Positions 8,255 to 16,497 of a DNA stretch of 64,000 bases are shown piece by piece (position 1 is the stretch's first letter; every line of letters begins with the position of its first letter). The translations under genes and the position numbers were made by a program. The stretch covers positions 62,001 to 126,000 of the forward strand of contig NZ_JAFFJV010000013.1 in assembly GCF_016924645.1 (NCBI RefSeq), read 5' to 3'. The DNA is from Rufibacter psychrotolerans (GTDB lineage: Bacteria > Bacteroidota > Bacteroidia > Cytophagales > Hymenobacteraceae). Under the pieces are notes generated by a model. The model saw only the letters and a program-made list of their open reading frames with translations. It was not told the DNA's origin and did not search any database.

Positions 8255-8274
8255 GCGTTTACCGCCCCTTTTCC

Positions 8275-8318
8275 AAAAAAGCGCCCCGAAACAGGATTCT
8301 GTTTCGGGGCGCTTTTTT
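8275..8318 (+). terminator. Rho-independent terminator
   Basis: A6 followed by GCGCCCCGAAACAG, loop GATT, CTGTTTCGGGGCGC and T6: a perfect 20-bp stem counting the A/T pairs, 20 nt past the stop of the coiled-coil gene. It could also act on transcripts coming from cphA on the other strand. Confidence 0.9.
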
Positions 8319-8320
8319 GT

Positions 8321-8446
8321 GATTTGAAGATGAGGAGATTTGGAGATGAGGAAATTTGAGAATGAGAAGATTTGGAGATGGTTAATGATATTATATTTTC
8401 AAATTATTCCATTTTCAAACTTACAAATCTCCTCATCTCCAAATTA
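8321..8446. repeat. Gene-less inverted-repeat element (type A, GATGAGGAGATTTG words)
   Basis: The left part (8321-8379) holds several imperfect tandem copies of a word close to GATGAGGAGATTTGGA. The right end (8423-8446) is the reverse complement of that word pair: about 20 of 22 positions match between 8322-8343 and the right arm. The centre is A/T-rich with no reading frame. It fills the gap between a terminator and the cphA stop codon. The layout matches the ends of the four-helix-bundle element at 42149-42625 and the repeat at 22011-22143, with a different word. Confidence 0.7.
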
Positions 8447-8452
8447 GGTAAC

Positions 8453-11083
8453 CTAGTCCACCATCACGCGGCGGTCCTGGATTACCTTGAAATTTTCGAT
8501 CATCTTGATGGCTTCGGGGATGTCCTCGGAGAAGATGGTGATGAAGGAGTTGCGCTCGGCGTGCTCCAGGGCGTAGGCGATGGCCACCATTTCCTGCGGA
8601 ATCACTTTGTACTCCTTGGTAGGGTCTACCTGCTGGATGCCCTCAATCACGCGCCGGTTGATCTCCTCGGGGGAGCGGCCGCGCGGGTCTTTGTCTGAGC
8701 GGATGATCACCTCGTCAAACATCTGGGCGGCCAGTTTCCCCAACTCCACCATGTCTTCCTCGCGGCGGTCGCCCACGCCGGCCACCACGCCCACCCGCTT
8801 GCGGGCGTCTACGTTCTTCAGGAAATCGGCGATGCCCTTCATGCCGGCGGGATTGTGCGCGTAATCTACCAGCACCTCAAAGGTAGGGAACTTGAACAGG
8901 TTCATCCTTCCCGGGGTCTTGCTGGCCGACGGCACAAATGTGCGCAGGGCAGTCTTGATCTCAGAGATCTCAAAGTGCGAGATGTAACCGGCCAGGGTGG
9001 CGGCCAGTACGTTCTCAATGTTGAAGCGCGCCCGCCCCCCGAAGGTCAGCGGAATGTCAGCCACGCGGTCTACCCGTATTTTGTAGGTATTTTTGAAAAT
9101 AGAGATAAACCCGTTCTCAAACACGGCCGCCAGGCCGCCCTGCGCCACGTGCTTCAGGATTCTGGGGTTGTTCTCATCCATGCTGAAGAACGCCACCTTG
9201 CTTTCCACCTCCTTGGCCATGTTGTACACGTTGTCATCGTCGGCGTTGAGGATGGCGTACCCGGTTTTGCTCACACTCTTGGGCACCACCGATTTTACGC
9301 GGGCCATGTCTTCGAGGGTGTAAATATCGCGCAGGCCCATGTGGTCCTCGGCCACGTTGGTCACAATGCCAATGTCGCACTGCTGGAAACCCAGGCCCGA
9401 GCGCAGAATGCCGCCCCGGGCGCACTCCAGCACGGCAAAGTTCACGGTAGGGTCGCGCAGGACAAACTCGGCACTTCGGGAGCCGGTGGTGTCGCCTTTC
9501 TCCAGCATCTTGTCCTGAATGTAGATACCGTCGGTGGTGGTGTAGCCAACCTGGTACCCCTTTGATTTTACCATGTGCGCAATGAGGCGGGTGGTGGTGG
9601 TTTTGCCGTTGGTACCGGTCACCGCGATGATAGGAATGCGGGAAGGGCAGTTGCCCGGGAACAGCATCTCAATCACGGGGTCGGCCACGTTGCGGGGCAA
9701 GCCCTCGGTGGGCGAGATGTGCATCCGGAAACCGGGGGCGGCATTCACCTCAATTACGGCCCCGCGGGCCTCGGGCAACGGAATGGCAATGTCTGAGGTG
9801 ACCACGTCAATGCCGCAGATGTCCAGGCCAATGGTGCCGGCAATCCGCTCGGCCATCAGGATGTTGTAGGGGTCAATCAGGTCGGTGACGTCCGTGGCGG
9901 TACCGCCGGTAGACAGGTTGGCGGTGCTTTTCAGGTAGAGCTCCTCCCCTTCGGCCAGCACGGTGTCCAGGGTGTAGCCTTTCTTGTCCAGAATGCCGGT
10001 GGTGTCTTTGTCAACGGTGATTTTGGTGAGGACTTTCTCGTGCCCTACCCCGCGCCGGGGGTCGCTGTTCACGGTGTCAATCAGCTGCTGCACCGAAGAA
10101 ATGCCGTCGCCCACCACCATGGCGGGTGTGCGCTTGGCGGCGGCCACAAATTTCTTATTCACTACCAGCAGGCGGAAGTCAAACCCTTCAATGAACTGCT
10201 CCACAATTACCGCCTCTGAGTACTTCTGGGCCATTTCAAAGCCGGCCACCGCCTCGGGCCAGGACTTCAGGTTAATACCGGCACCTTTGCCGTGGTTGCC
10301 GTCCAGGGGTTTGGTCACTATGGGGTAGCCCAGGTACTGGACCGCCTCTTTCAGCTCGTCCAGGGTGTACACAATCTCGCCCTCGGGCACCGGCACCCCG
10401 GCCTCGCGCAGCATGTCTTTGGTGGCGCTCTTGTCGCCGGCAATCTCTACGGCAAAGGCGGCCGTGCGGCAGGTCATGGTGGCCTGGATGCGTTTCTGGT
10501 GCACCCCGTAGCCCAGTTGGATCAGGGAGTTTTTGTCGAGGCGGATGTACGGGATGCCCCGCGCCACCGCTTCTGACACGATGGAGTACGTACTGGGCCC
10601 GATGTGCTCATCTTCCCTGATCTCGTGCAGTTCCTCCACATCGGGGGCAATGTCATAGGGTTGGTTTTTGGCCAGGGCCGTGGTGACCCTGATGGCCGCC
10701 TCAGCGGCGTACTCGCCGGCTTTTTCCTCCTGGTAAGAGAACACCACGTACTCAAAGCCGGGCTGCGGGGCCGGGTAGGTGCGCCCAAAGCCAGAGTTCA
10801 TGCCGCCCAGGGTCTGCAGCTCCAGGGCCACGTGCTCCACCACGTTGCTCAACGGAACGCCTTCTTCCCGCACCCTGCGGAGGTAGCCTCCTTCCTGCCC
10901 CTCGGTGCTCCGGTGCTCTATCATGCCCGGAAACATTTCCTCTAACCGTTGGGCAAAGCCGGGGAGATGGGTGGTCAGCACCCCGTCAAACTCGCCCATG
11001 TCTAATTTCAGCACTACAATCTTTGGGTGTTTCACAGACCAGAAGTTAGGTCCACGCATGATGCGTATTTCTGCGATTTTCAT
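8453..11083 (-). CDS. cphA: Cyanophycin synthetase
   Basis: Polymerises aspartate and arginine into cyanophycin, a cytoplasmic nitrogen reserve, using ATP. 876 residues, normal for CphA1. The N-terminal CphA domain spans about 1-165, the ATP-grasp domain about 215-475 (VTKPLDGNHGKGAGINLKS near 256-274; IEVNAAPG at 444-451), and the Mur-ligase-like domain from about 480, with P-loop VTGTNGKTTTTRL at 488-500 and the late LVDYAHNPAG segment. Both catalytic halves look intact. It lies 39 nt behind cyanophycinase on the same strand, so synthesis and breakdown are probably cotranscribed. Confidence 0.97.
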   Translation of the reverse strand: MKIAEIRIMRGPNFWSVKHPKIVVLKLDMGEFDGVLTTHLPGFAQRLEEMFPGMIEHRSTEGQEGGYLRRVREEGVPLSNVVEHVALELQTLGGMNSGFGRTYPAPQPGFEYVVFSYQEEKAGEYAAEAAIRVTTALAKNQPYDIAPDVEELHEIREDEHIGPSTYSIVSEAVARGIPYIRLDKNSLIQLGYGVHQKRIQATMTCRTAAFAVEIAGDKSATKDMLREAGVPVPEGEIVYTLDELKEAVQYLGYPIVTKPLDGNHGKGAGINLKSWPEAVAGFEMAQKYSEAVIVEQFIEGFDFRLLVVNKKFVAAAKRTPAMVVGDGISSVQQLIDTVNSDPRRGVGHEKVLTKITVDKDTTGILDKKGYTLDTVLAEGEELYLKSTANLSTGGTATDVTDLIDPYNILMAERIAGTIGLDICGIDVVTSDIAIPLPEARGAVIEVNAAPGFRMHISPTEGLPRNVADPVIEMLFPGNCPSRIPIIAVTGTNGKTTTTRLIAHMVKSKGYQVGYTTTDGIYIQDKMLEKGDTTGSRSAEFVLRDPTVNFAVLECARGGILRSGLGFQQCDIGIVTNVAEDHMGLRDIYTLEDMARVKSVVPKSVSKTGYAILNADDDNVYNMAKEVESKVAFFSMDENNPRILKHVAQGGLAAVFENGFISIFKNTYKIRVDRVADIPLTFGGRARFNIENVLAATLAGYISHFEISEIKTALRTFVPSASKTPGRMNLFKFPTFEVLVDYAHNPAGMKGIADFLKNVDARKRVGVVAGVGDRREEDMVELGKLAAQMFDEVIIRSDKDPRGRSPEEINRRVIEGIQQVDPTKEYKVIPQEMVAIAYALEHAERNSFITIFSEDIPEAIKMIENFKVIQDRRVMVD

Positions 11084-11122
11084 AGAATTTATGATCCAAT
11101 CAAGGATACAGGTATGAAAGGT

Positions 11123-12046
11123 TTAAACGATTTCCAGCGTGTATGTATCTCCTTTGCCCAGAAGGTGCACCTTCAGGTCTCTGATGGTGACAGGAACTCC
11201 CTCCTCCACCTCGTATATATTGGAACGCGTGCTTTCCCGGCCGTCCACTATGACCACCAGTCCGCTGCCTATTACTTCAATCTCGTTTCCTTTTTTTACC
11301 ACAATACCGGTGTCTTCTTCCAACCCAATGCCAATGAAGGTGGGGTTGGTGGCAATCATCTGTACCATTCTAACTATACGCCCGCGCTTAATGAAATGGG
11401 TATCAATGGCGGCATCGTTGAGCAGTTCCAGCCCGGCCGTAATGCTTACCGAGCCCTTGATGTACCCTCCTTGACTCACGCCCTGGTACATCATCTGCGT
11501 AGACATGGCGGCCGCGCCGGCACTGGTTCCGGCAATGACCAGGGGATCTGTATAGTAACGCTCCTTGATGAGGCGCATGAGTTCTGTTCCGCCCAGGATG
11601 GAGGTCAGCTTCAGTTGGTCTCCGCCGGTGAACATGATACCGGCCGCCTTTTTCACCAGCTTCATGTACTCCTCTTTGGCGGTATCTTCCCGCGAGCGGA
11701 TGTCCAGCACCTCCACGTTGGTGAGGCCCAGTTTCTTGAACACCTCCAGGTAATCTTTCGCCACTTCCTCGGGCACCGAGGAGGCGGTAGGCACCACCAG
11801 CACCAGGGGGTTTGATCCCTTCAACTCCGCTACGAAGCGCTCCAGTATCTCGTTCTTCACGAAACTAAGGTTATCTGCACTCACTGAGCCTTCCTCTGGG
11901 TCATCTCCTTTGTTTTCACGTCCGCCAATGGCAATGAGGGTTCCCTTGGGAGTCTTGTACTCAACAGCATGCCTTACTGTGTTTACGGGTTTGTGGTTTT
12001 TAGCTGTCTTGGTTTTGCTCATTTCTCTGTTATTGCTGAGAGTCAC
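11123..12046 (-). CDS. cphB: Cyanophycinase
   Basis: A serine exopeptidase (family S51) that releases beta-Asp-Arg dipeptides from cyanophycin. 307 residues as drawn. GTLIAIGGREN opens the fold, MFTGGDQLKL lies near 138-147, and GTSAGAAAMS (173-182) holds the nucleophile S175. The first 20-30 residues are charged and probably disordered; a second ATG at 12022 would shorten the chain by eight residues and is equally possible. There is no signal peptide, consistent with acting on intracellular granules. No isoaspartyl dipeptidase, the usual next enzyme, is in the window. Confidence 0.95.
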   Translation of the reverse strand: MTLSNNREMSKTKTAKNHKPVNTVRHAVEYKTPKGTLIAIGGRENKGDDPEEGSVSADNLSFVKNEILERFVAELKGSNPLVLVVPTASSVPEEVAKDYLEVFKKLGLTNVEVLDIRSREDTAKEEYMKLVKKAAGIMFTGGDQLKLTSILGGTELMRLIKERYYTDPLVIAGTSAGAAAMSTQMMYQGVSQGGYIKGSVSITAGLELLNDAAIDTHFIKRGRIVRMVQMIATNPTFIGIGLEEDTGIVVKKGNEIEVIGSGLVVIVDGRESTRSNIYEVEEGVPVTIRDLKVHLLGKGDTYTLEIV

Positions 12047-12701
12047 TGATGATCAGAGGCATGTGGGTTTCAGGCTCCCTGTGATGGGTACTTTTTAGTA
12101 AAAAAAGGAGGAGCTGCTACCTGGTTCATGCTTCTGACGGATGTCCCGCAATACGCAACTAGGGGCCAAAAGATTAGGGATTCTGTATTTACAGGATTAA
12201 CCGTAGCCGCGCTGCGCTAAGTACTGACCTGCCTTTCGCACTGGCGGCCTGGGTACGATAATCCTAAAATTTCATCCATAAATTATGAGTCCCTAAATCT
12301 ATATAGCTATACTCTATTTTATGTTAATAAGTTACTAATTGGTAAGCTTCTAAGTACCAGTTGGTTTACCCAGGTTTGGGGAATTTGGATAGGGTTATGG
12401 GGTGCCTTTTCCCAGCTCTACTCTCCTGCTTCAGCCGTCCAAGCCTGGGAACGGCACGGCTCCGCCCTGAATAAGACTATTCAAAGTATAGAGGAAAGAA
12501 GATAGAAGCCCGGTAGGGAAAGCCAGGTAGGCTATTTCCTTTTTGGGCCCGTTTCGCTGAAAACAAGGGAAAAACGTAGTTGGGCCCGTTCCGCTTTCAT
12601 GTGCGGCGCGCTGTATGGGAACTGCCGGGGCCTGAAAAGGATGGGTTGGAGGCGGAGCAACAAAAAAGCCTGTCCAAGGCTGGACAGGCTTTTCAAGAAA
12701 G
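12047..12701. other. Gene-poor spacer between cphB and tRNA-Cys
   Basis: About 650 bases with no convincing protein gene. The part near 12240-12350 is A/T-rich. A GGGCCCGTTTCGCTGAAAAC stretch near 12546 resembles a degraded copy of the recurring intergenic palindrome. The only recognisable element is the terminator at 12664-12693. The cphB promoter should lie at the left end, but I see no clear TAnnTTTG box there. Confidence 0.6.
12664..12693 (-). terminator. Terminator of the tRNA-Cys transcript
   Basis: AAAAGCCTGTCCA, loop AGGC, TGGACAGGCTTTT: a 13-bp stem that on the minus strand ends in a U-rich arm, 8 nt beyond the tRNA 3' end. Confidence 0.85.
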
Positions 12702-12772
12702 AGGTAACGAGCGGATTCGAACCGCTGTACGAGCTTTTGCAGAGCTCTGCCTAGCCACTCGGCCACGTTACC
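12702..12772 (-). tRNA. tRNA-Cys (GCA)
   Basis: On the minus strand the sequence folds as a complete cloverleaf. The acceptor is GGTAACG/CGTTACC, the D stem GCC/GGC, and the anticodon stem GAGCT/AGCTC around loop CTGCAAA (anticodon GCA). The T stem is AGCGG/CCGCT around TTCGAAT. The discriminator base is U73, a key identity element for cysteine. CCA is not encoded. The gene stands alone between a promoter-like box and its own terminator. Confidence 0.96.
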
Positions 12773-12785
12773 GTGATTGGGAGTG

Positions 12786-12793
12786 CAAATATA
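12786..12793 (-). promoter_or_regulatory. Likely tRNA-Cys promoter (-7 box TATATTTG)
   Basis: On the minus strand 12793-12786 reads TATATTTG, a full TAnnTTTG match ending 14 nt before the mature tRNA 5' end. A TTGG word 19 nt upstream (12813-12816) is a fair -33 element. Confidence 0.6.
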
Positions 12794-13007
12794 GTCAGGA
12801 ACTATTACTATCCCAATTTTAGAGCAAAATTTTCACGACCTACCTGCCTCTAACGGCCTGAAAGCAAACCACGGCTTGCCTAACCTCTTCGTAATGAGCC
12901 CTTTCCTGCCGGCTGCCGCGCAAAAATATTTTTTGGTCCTTCTGCCAGAATCAGCCCTAAAACGGGCCTCTTCCCCTTCCAGAAGGTTACACCAGAGCTG
13001 CCTGCAT

Positions 13008-13042
13008 AAAAAAAGAGCCCCAAGGGTTTGGGGCTCTTTTTA
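13008..13042 (-). terminator. rpsA terminator
   Basis: An A7 tract, AGAGCCCCAA, loop GGGT, TTGGGGCTCT and a T-rich tail form a standard rho-independent hairpin about 30 nt downstream of the rpsA stop (minus strand). Confidence 0.9.
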
Positions 13043-13069
13043 TGAAAACCGGCTTAAAACCGGGATTGA

Positions 13070-14974
13070 TTACTCAGCAGACTCAGCGTTGTCAGAAGAC
13101 TCAGCGTTTCTTTCAGCACGGGCTTTGGCAGCTGCGGCTAATTTACGCTCTCCGGCTTCTTTCTCGCTTTCCATCATCTGGTCTTTCAGGGCAGAAAGGG
13201 CATCCAGGTCACCTAAGGTAGAACGTACTTCTTCTTTCTTAGGAGCAGCTGGGGCGGCAGCTTTAGGAGCGCCGGCCGCAGGAGCGTCTTTCTTCGCGAA
13301 TTTGGCTTTCTTGGCCTCATCAGCCGCAGGTGCCGTGTGCACCGCCGTGTGCGACAAGATGATCTTACGGTCGTCTTTAGAGAACTCAGTTACTTTGAAC
13401 TCAAGTTGCTCACCAGCCTCTACCGCAGAACCGTCTTCTTTCACCAGACCTTTAGGGAAAGAGAATCCTTCAATACCGTACGGCAGCTCCAGGGTAGCAC
13501 CACGGTCAGATTTCTCCAACACGGTTGCTTTGTGCACTGAACCTACTGTGAATACGGTAGCGAACGTATCCCATGGGTTCTCTTCCAGTTGTTTGTGACC
13601 CAGGGCCAGACGACGGGCAGCAGCATCAAGCTCCAGCACCACTACGTCTAATCTGTCACCAACTTTCACGAACTCAGATGGGTGTTTGATTTTCTTAGTC
13701 CAAGACAGGTCAGATACGTGAACCAGACCGTCAACGCCTTCTTCCAGCTCAATGAACAGACCAAAGTTGGTCAGGTTTCTCACCACACCCGTGTGGGTAG
13801 TGCCAACGGCATATTTGGTCAATACATCTTCCTTGGTCCAAGGATCTTCGGTGAGCTGCTTAATGCCCAGAGACATTTTGCGCTCGTTGCGGTCCATGGT
13901 CAACACAACGGCCTCAATCTCGTCACCTTGTTTGATGAAGTCTTGTGGGTTGCGCAGGTGCTGCGACCATGACATTTCTGACACGTGGATCAGGCCTTCT
14001 ACGCCTGGCATCAGCTCCAGGAACGCACCGTAATCGGCTACGTTCACAATTCTGCCGCGCACGCGTGAACCAACTTCCACTTCGGCAGGAAGAGCATCCC
14101 ATGGGTGAGCAGTCAGCTGCTTCATGCCCAGAGAAATACGCTTCTTGTCGTCGTCGAAGTCCAGAACCACCACGTTTACTTTCTGGTCCAGCTCCAACAC
14201 CTCTTGCGGGTGGTTGATGCGGCCCCATGAAATATCGGTGATGTGCAACAGACCGTCTACGCCACCCAGGTCGATGAACACCCCGAAGTTGGTCATGTTC
14301 TTGATCACACCTTCCAACACCTGGCCTTTTTCCAGGTTGTTGAGGATAGCGGCACGCTGCTGCTCCAGATCTTTCTCGATCAGGACTTTGTGCGATACTA
14401 CTACGTTGTCAAAAGCGGCGTTGATTTTCACAACTTTCACTTCCATTTTCTTACCCACATAGATGTCGAAGTCGCGGATTGGCTTCACATCAATCTGTGA
14501 ACCTGGTAAGAAGGCTTCTACGCCGTACAGGTCAACGATCAGACCACCTTTGGTTCTGCGCTTCACCACGCCTTCCAGCACAGTGTCGTTCTCCAGGGCG
14601 CCGTAGATCATTTCCCACGCTTTCACGATTTTGGCTTTCTTGCGGGACAGGATCAATTGGCCGTTAGGGTCTTCCTGGTCCTCAATGAATACCTCCACCT
14701 CGTCCCCGATTTTCAGGTCCGGCATGTCGCGGAATTCTGAAACCGGTACCAGACCATCAGACTTAAAGCCGATGTTCAGGATCACGTCGCGATCGGTGAT
14801 ACCAACTACGGTACCTTTGATCACTTCCTCTTCCTGAACGGTGTTCAGGGTGTCGGCATACATTTGTTCCATTTCGGCACGCTCAGCAGCTGAGTAGCCC
14901 CCACCGAAACCCTGAGACTCAAATTTGTCCCAGTCAAAATCTTGTACATTTGCCATATTGCTATGTTGGTTCAC
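13070..14974 (-). CDS. rpsA: 30S ribosomal protein S1
   Basis: 634 residues with six S1 RNA-binding repeats, starting near residue 50 (VIKGTVVGITDRDVILNIG) and ending near 550. The third to sixth repeats show the classical GxVxNxTxFGxFxxLxxGVDGLxHxSD pattern (for example GVIKNMTNFGVFIDLGGVDG). S1 binds mRNA leaders at the ribosome. The C-terminal 85 residues are low-complexity, rich in Ala, Lys, Glu and Ser, a tail typical of Bacteroidota S1. Either ATG 14974 or ATG 14956 (MANVQDFDW) could be the start; the second gives the cleaner N-terminus. The codon use looks more restricted than in neighbouring genes, as expected for high expression. Confidence 0.97.
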   Translation of the reverse strand: MNQHSNMANVQDFDWDKFESQGFGGGYSAAERAEMEQMYADTLNTVQEEEVIKGTVVGITDRDVILNIGFKSDGLVPVSEFRDMPDLKIGDEVEVFIEDQEDPNGQLILSRKKAKIVKAWEMIYGALENDTVLEGVVKRRTKGGLIVDLYGVEAFLPGSQIDVKPIRDFDIYVGKKMEVKVVKINAAFDNVVVSHKVLIEKDLEQQRAAILNNLEKGQVLEGVIKNMTNFGVFIDLGGVDGLLHITDISWGRINHPQEVLELDQKVNVVVLDFDDDKKRISLGMKQLTAHPWDALPAEVEVGSRVRGRIVNVADYGAFLELMPGVEGLIHVSEMSWSQHLRNPQDFIKQGDEIEAVVLTMDRNERKMSLGIKQLTEDPWTKEDVLTKYAVGTTHTGVVRNLTNFGLFIELEEGVDGLVHVSDLSWTKKIKHPSEFVKVGDRLDVVVLELDAAARRLALGHKQLEENPWDTFATVFTVGSVHKATVLEKSDRGATLELPYGIEGFSFPKGLVKEDGSAVEAGEQLEFKVTEFSKDDRKIILSHTAVHTAPAADEAKKAKFAKKDAPAAGAPKAAAPAAPKKEEVRSTLGDLDALSALKDQMMESEKEAGERKLAAAAKARAERNAESSDNAESAE

Positions 14975-15082
14975 AAAATCTAACGCCCAACCACAGAACC
15001 ACTTGGCTGCGCGTAGCTAATTTTACAAATCCTGCGGCCTACCGGAAACAGGAGCATTCACCCTGAATGCGGCGCGAAGGTA

Positions 15083-15111
15083 CAAAATAATCCCGTAGAA
15101 ACCCAGCCAAA
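15083..15111 (-). promoter_or_regulatory. Possible rpsA promoter
   Basis: On the minus strand a TTTG (15111-15108) is followed after 18 nt by TATTTTG (15089-15083). The -7 box is one base short of TAnnTTTG. The leader would be about 100 nt, enough for autoregulatory structure, though no specific element is recognised. Confidence 0.4.
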
Positions 15112-15222
15112 TCTCGCCGGTCTGCTTATTTCTCCTTGAGTCTCAACCTTATGGACCCCGCTCCCATGCGTTTACGGGCTGTTTTTCCGGAAGTTGGCCC
15201 TACGCCAGGCCCAAATCCTTCC

Positions 15223-15260
15223 CTGTTTCAGGCCTGTTTTCAGAAAAGCAGGCCTGAAAC
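15223..15260 (-). terminator. Hairpin after the AraC-type gene
   Basis: GTTTCAGGCCT (15225-15235) pairs with AGGCCTGAAAC (15250-15260) with TTTT/AAAA pairs inside. It sits 13 nt past the regulator's stop on the minus strand. It is another copy of the recurring palindrome. Confidence 0.6.
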
Positions 15261-15273
15261 CCAGCGGGCCCTT

Positions 15274-16206
15274 TTACAGGGGGAACTTAGACGGGGCCAC
15301 CCCTTTCATTTTCTTGAACGCCTTGCTGAACGCGGCCCCATCGGTGAAGTTGAGCTGGAAGGCAATCTCTGTCCAGTCCAGCCCCTGCTGCCTCAGTTCC
15401 AGGCTTTTCTCAATTCTTCGGGCGTGCAGGAACTGGAAAGGACTCACCCCGAAACACTGCCTGAACAACCGGTAAAACCGAAACTCAGACAAGCAGCATT
15501 CCTGTGCCACCTGCTGCATGGTTACCCGCCGGCCCACGCTGTCTTGCAGCAATTCTTTCCCGCGCCATAGCCGGCGGAAGAGCTCTTTTCTGGTGGAGGA
15601 TTTGGCGGTTTGCAGCTTATAGTACGGCGTAGCTACCGCCAGTTGCTCCCTTAGAAGCAAAGCCGCCAGGTCATACAGCAGCTCCACGGCCGGAACTTCC
15701 TGAGCGGGTTGCATGGCCAGCGGGATGTAGCTGTTGAGCAGTCTCTGAAGCGGGGCGCCGGCCACGGCTTCCTGCACGAACAAGTCTGGCGTCAATAGAA
15801 AAGCGCTCAGGTGGTGGTGGCTGTCCAAATCATTGGGGTTGATGGCGTGCTGCAACACCTCATTCACCAAGGCCACATCAAAGTCCACGCAAACGCTCCA
15901 GGTGTTGGCGTCTTTGATCACTGTGTCTACCGTAGGAATGGTTTCGTTCACCAGCAAATAGGTGCCCTTGGTAATCTGGTGGCGTTTGCGCTGCACCCAG
16001 AAGGTTTCCTGCCCTTGCGCCACGTATTTTAAGGCCAGTCCGCGCGGGCGGATGGTGGCATCGAACGCATGGAAACAGGAGCTCATGATCCGGTTCGGGG
16101 AGCGGGCCTGCTTCAGGGTATTGTAGTTCTGGCTGTTTACATGCAGCATCTCACAGCTGCCGCTGTACAGACTTTGGGAGGTGGAAAGTTGAGCATGGTC
16201 CGCCAT
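15274..16206 (-). CDS. AraC-family transcriptional regulator
   Basis: 310 residues. The C-terminal 100 residues hold the two helix-turn-helix motifs of the family: VTMQQVAQECCLSEFRFYRLFRQCFGVS and later WTEIAFQLNFTDGAAFSKAFKKMKGVAPSKF. The N-terminal 200 residues are a sensor/dimerisation region without an obvious AraC cupin signature, so the ligand is unknown. It is divergent from the C45-like gene at 16498, its most likely local target. A perfect 12-bp palindrome lies 20 nt upstream of its start. Confidence 0.9.
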   Translation of the reverse strand: MADHAQLSTSQSLYSGSCEMLHVNSQNYNTLKQARSPNRIMSSCFHAFDATIRPRGLALKYVAQGQETFWVQRKRHQITKGTYLLVNETIPTVDTVIKDANTWSVCVDFDVALVNEVLQHAINPNDLDSHHHLSAFLLTPDLFVQEAVAGAPLQRLLNSYIPLAMQPAQEVPAVELLYDLAALLLREQLAVATPYYKLQTAKSSTRKELFRRLWRGKELLQDSVGRRVTMQQVAQECCLSEFRFYRLFRQCFGVSPFQFLHARRIEKSLELRQQGLDWTEIAFQLNFTDGAAFSKAFKKMKGVAPSKFPL

Positions 16207-16225
16207 TATCTCTTTTCAGGGAATT

Positions 16226-16237
16226 CGTTAGCTAACG
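16226..16237. promoter_or_regulatory. 12-bp palindrome upstream of the AraC-type gene
   Basis: CGTTAGCTAACG is a perfect palindrome 20 nt before the regulator's start codon, in the divergent spacer. A dimeric regulator could bind it, but AraC proteins usually prefer direct repeats, so this is a weak operator candidate. Confidence 0.25.
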
Positions 16238-16497
16238 CAGGTTGGTGCCTATGATGATCTTGAACCGGCTTCCGTTTTAAGCCCCATTTCAGGGAAACAG
16301 GCCCAAAATGGAGGGGTTTCTTGCGCGTTCTGCGCATAGGTAGGCAAAAAGGGCAGGAAATTACAGGTGCTCCTTTAAAAATGCACGGTTATTTTGAAGA
16401 AGCCTATGCATCACAACCAAAGGAAATAAAGCGGTGGGAACATCTATCCGCCCATAGGCCCATGTCTTTTTCTGGCAACCTTACTCCTATTTAGAAT

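Noticed and set aside
8321..8446. CRISPR-like array, because of short repeated words
   Set aside because: Repeats are about 14 nt, imperfect, without spacers of constant length, and inverted at the far end; no cas genes.
12431..12766. Open frame overlapping the tRNA-Cys gene on the minus strand
   Set aside because: Runs through a tRNA and a terminator and has no protein-like features.
14975..15273. S1 autoregulatory leader or riboswitch upstream of rpsA
   Set aside because: A leader of about 100 nt is likely, but I could not identify a conserved structure by eye, so only the promoter is listed.
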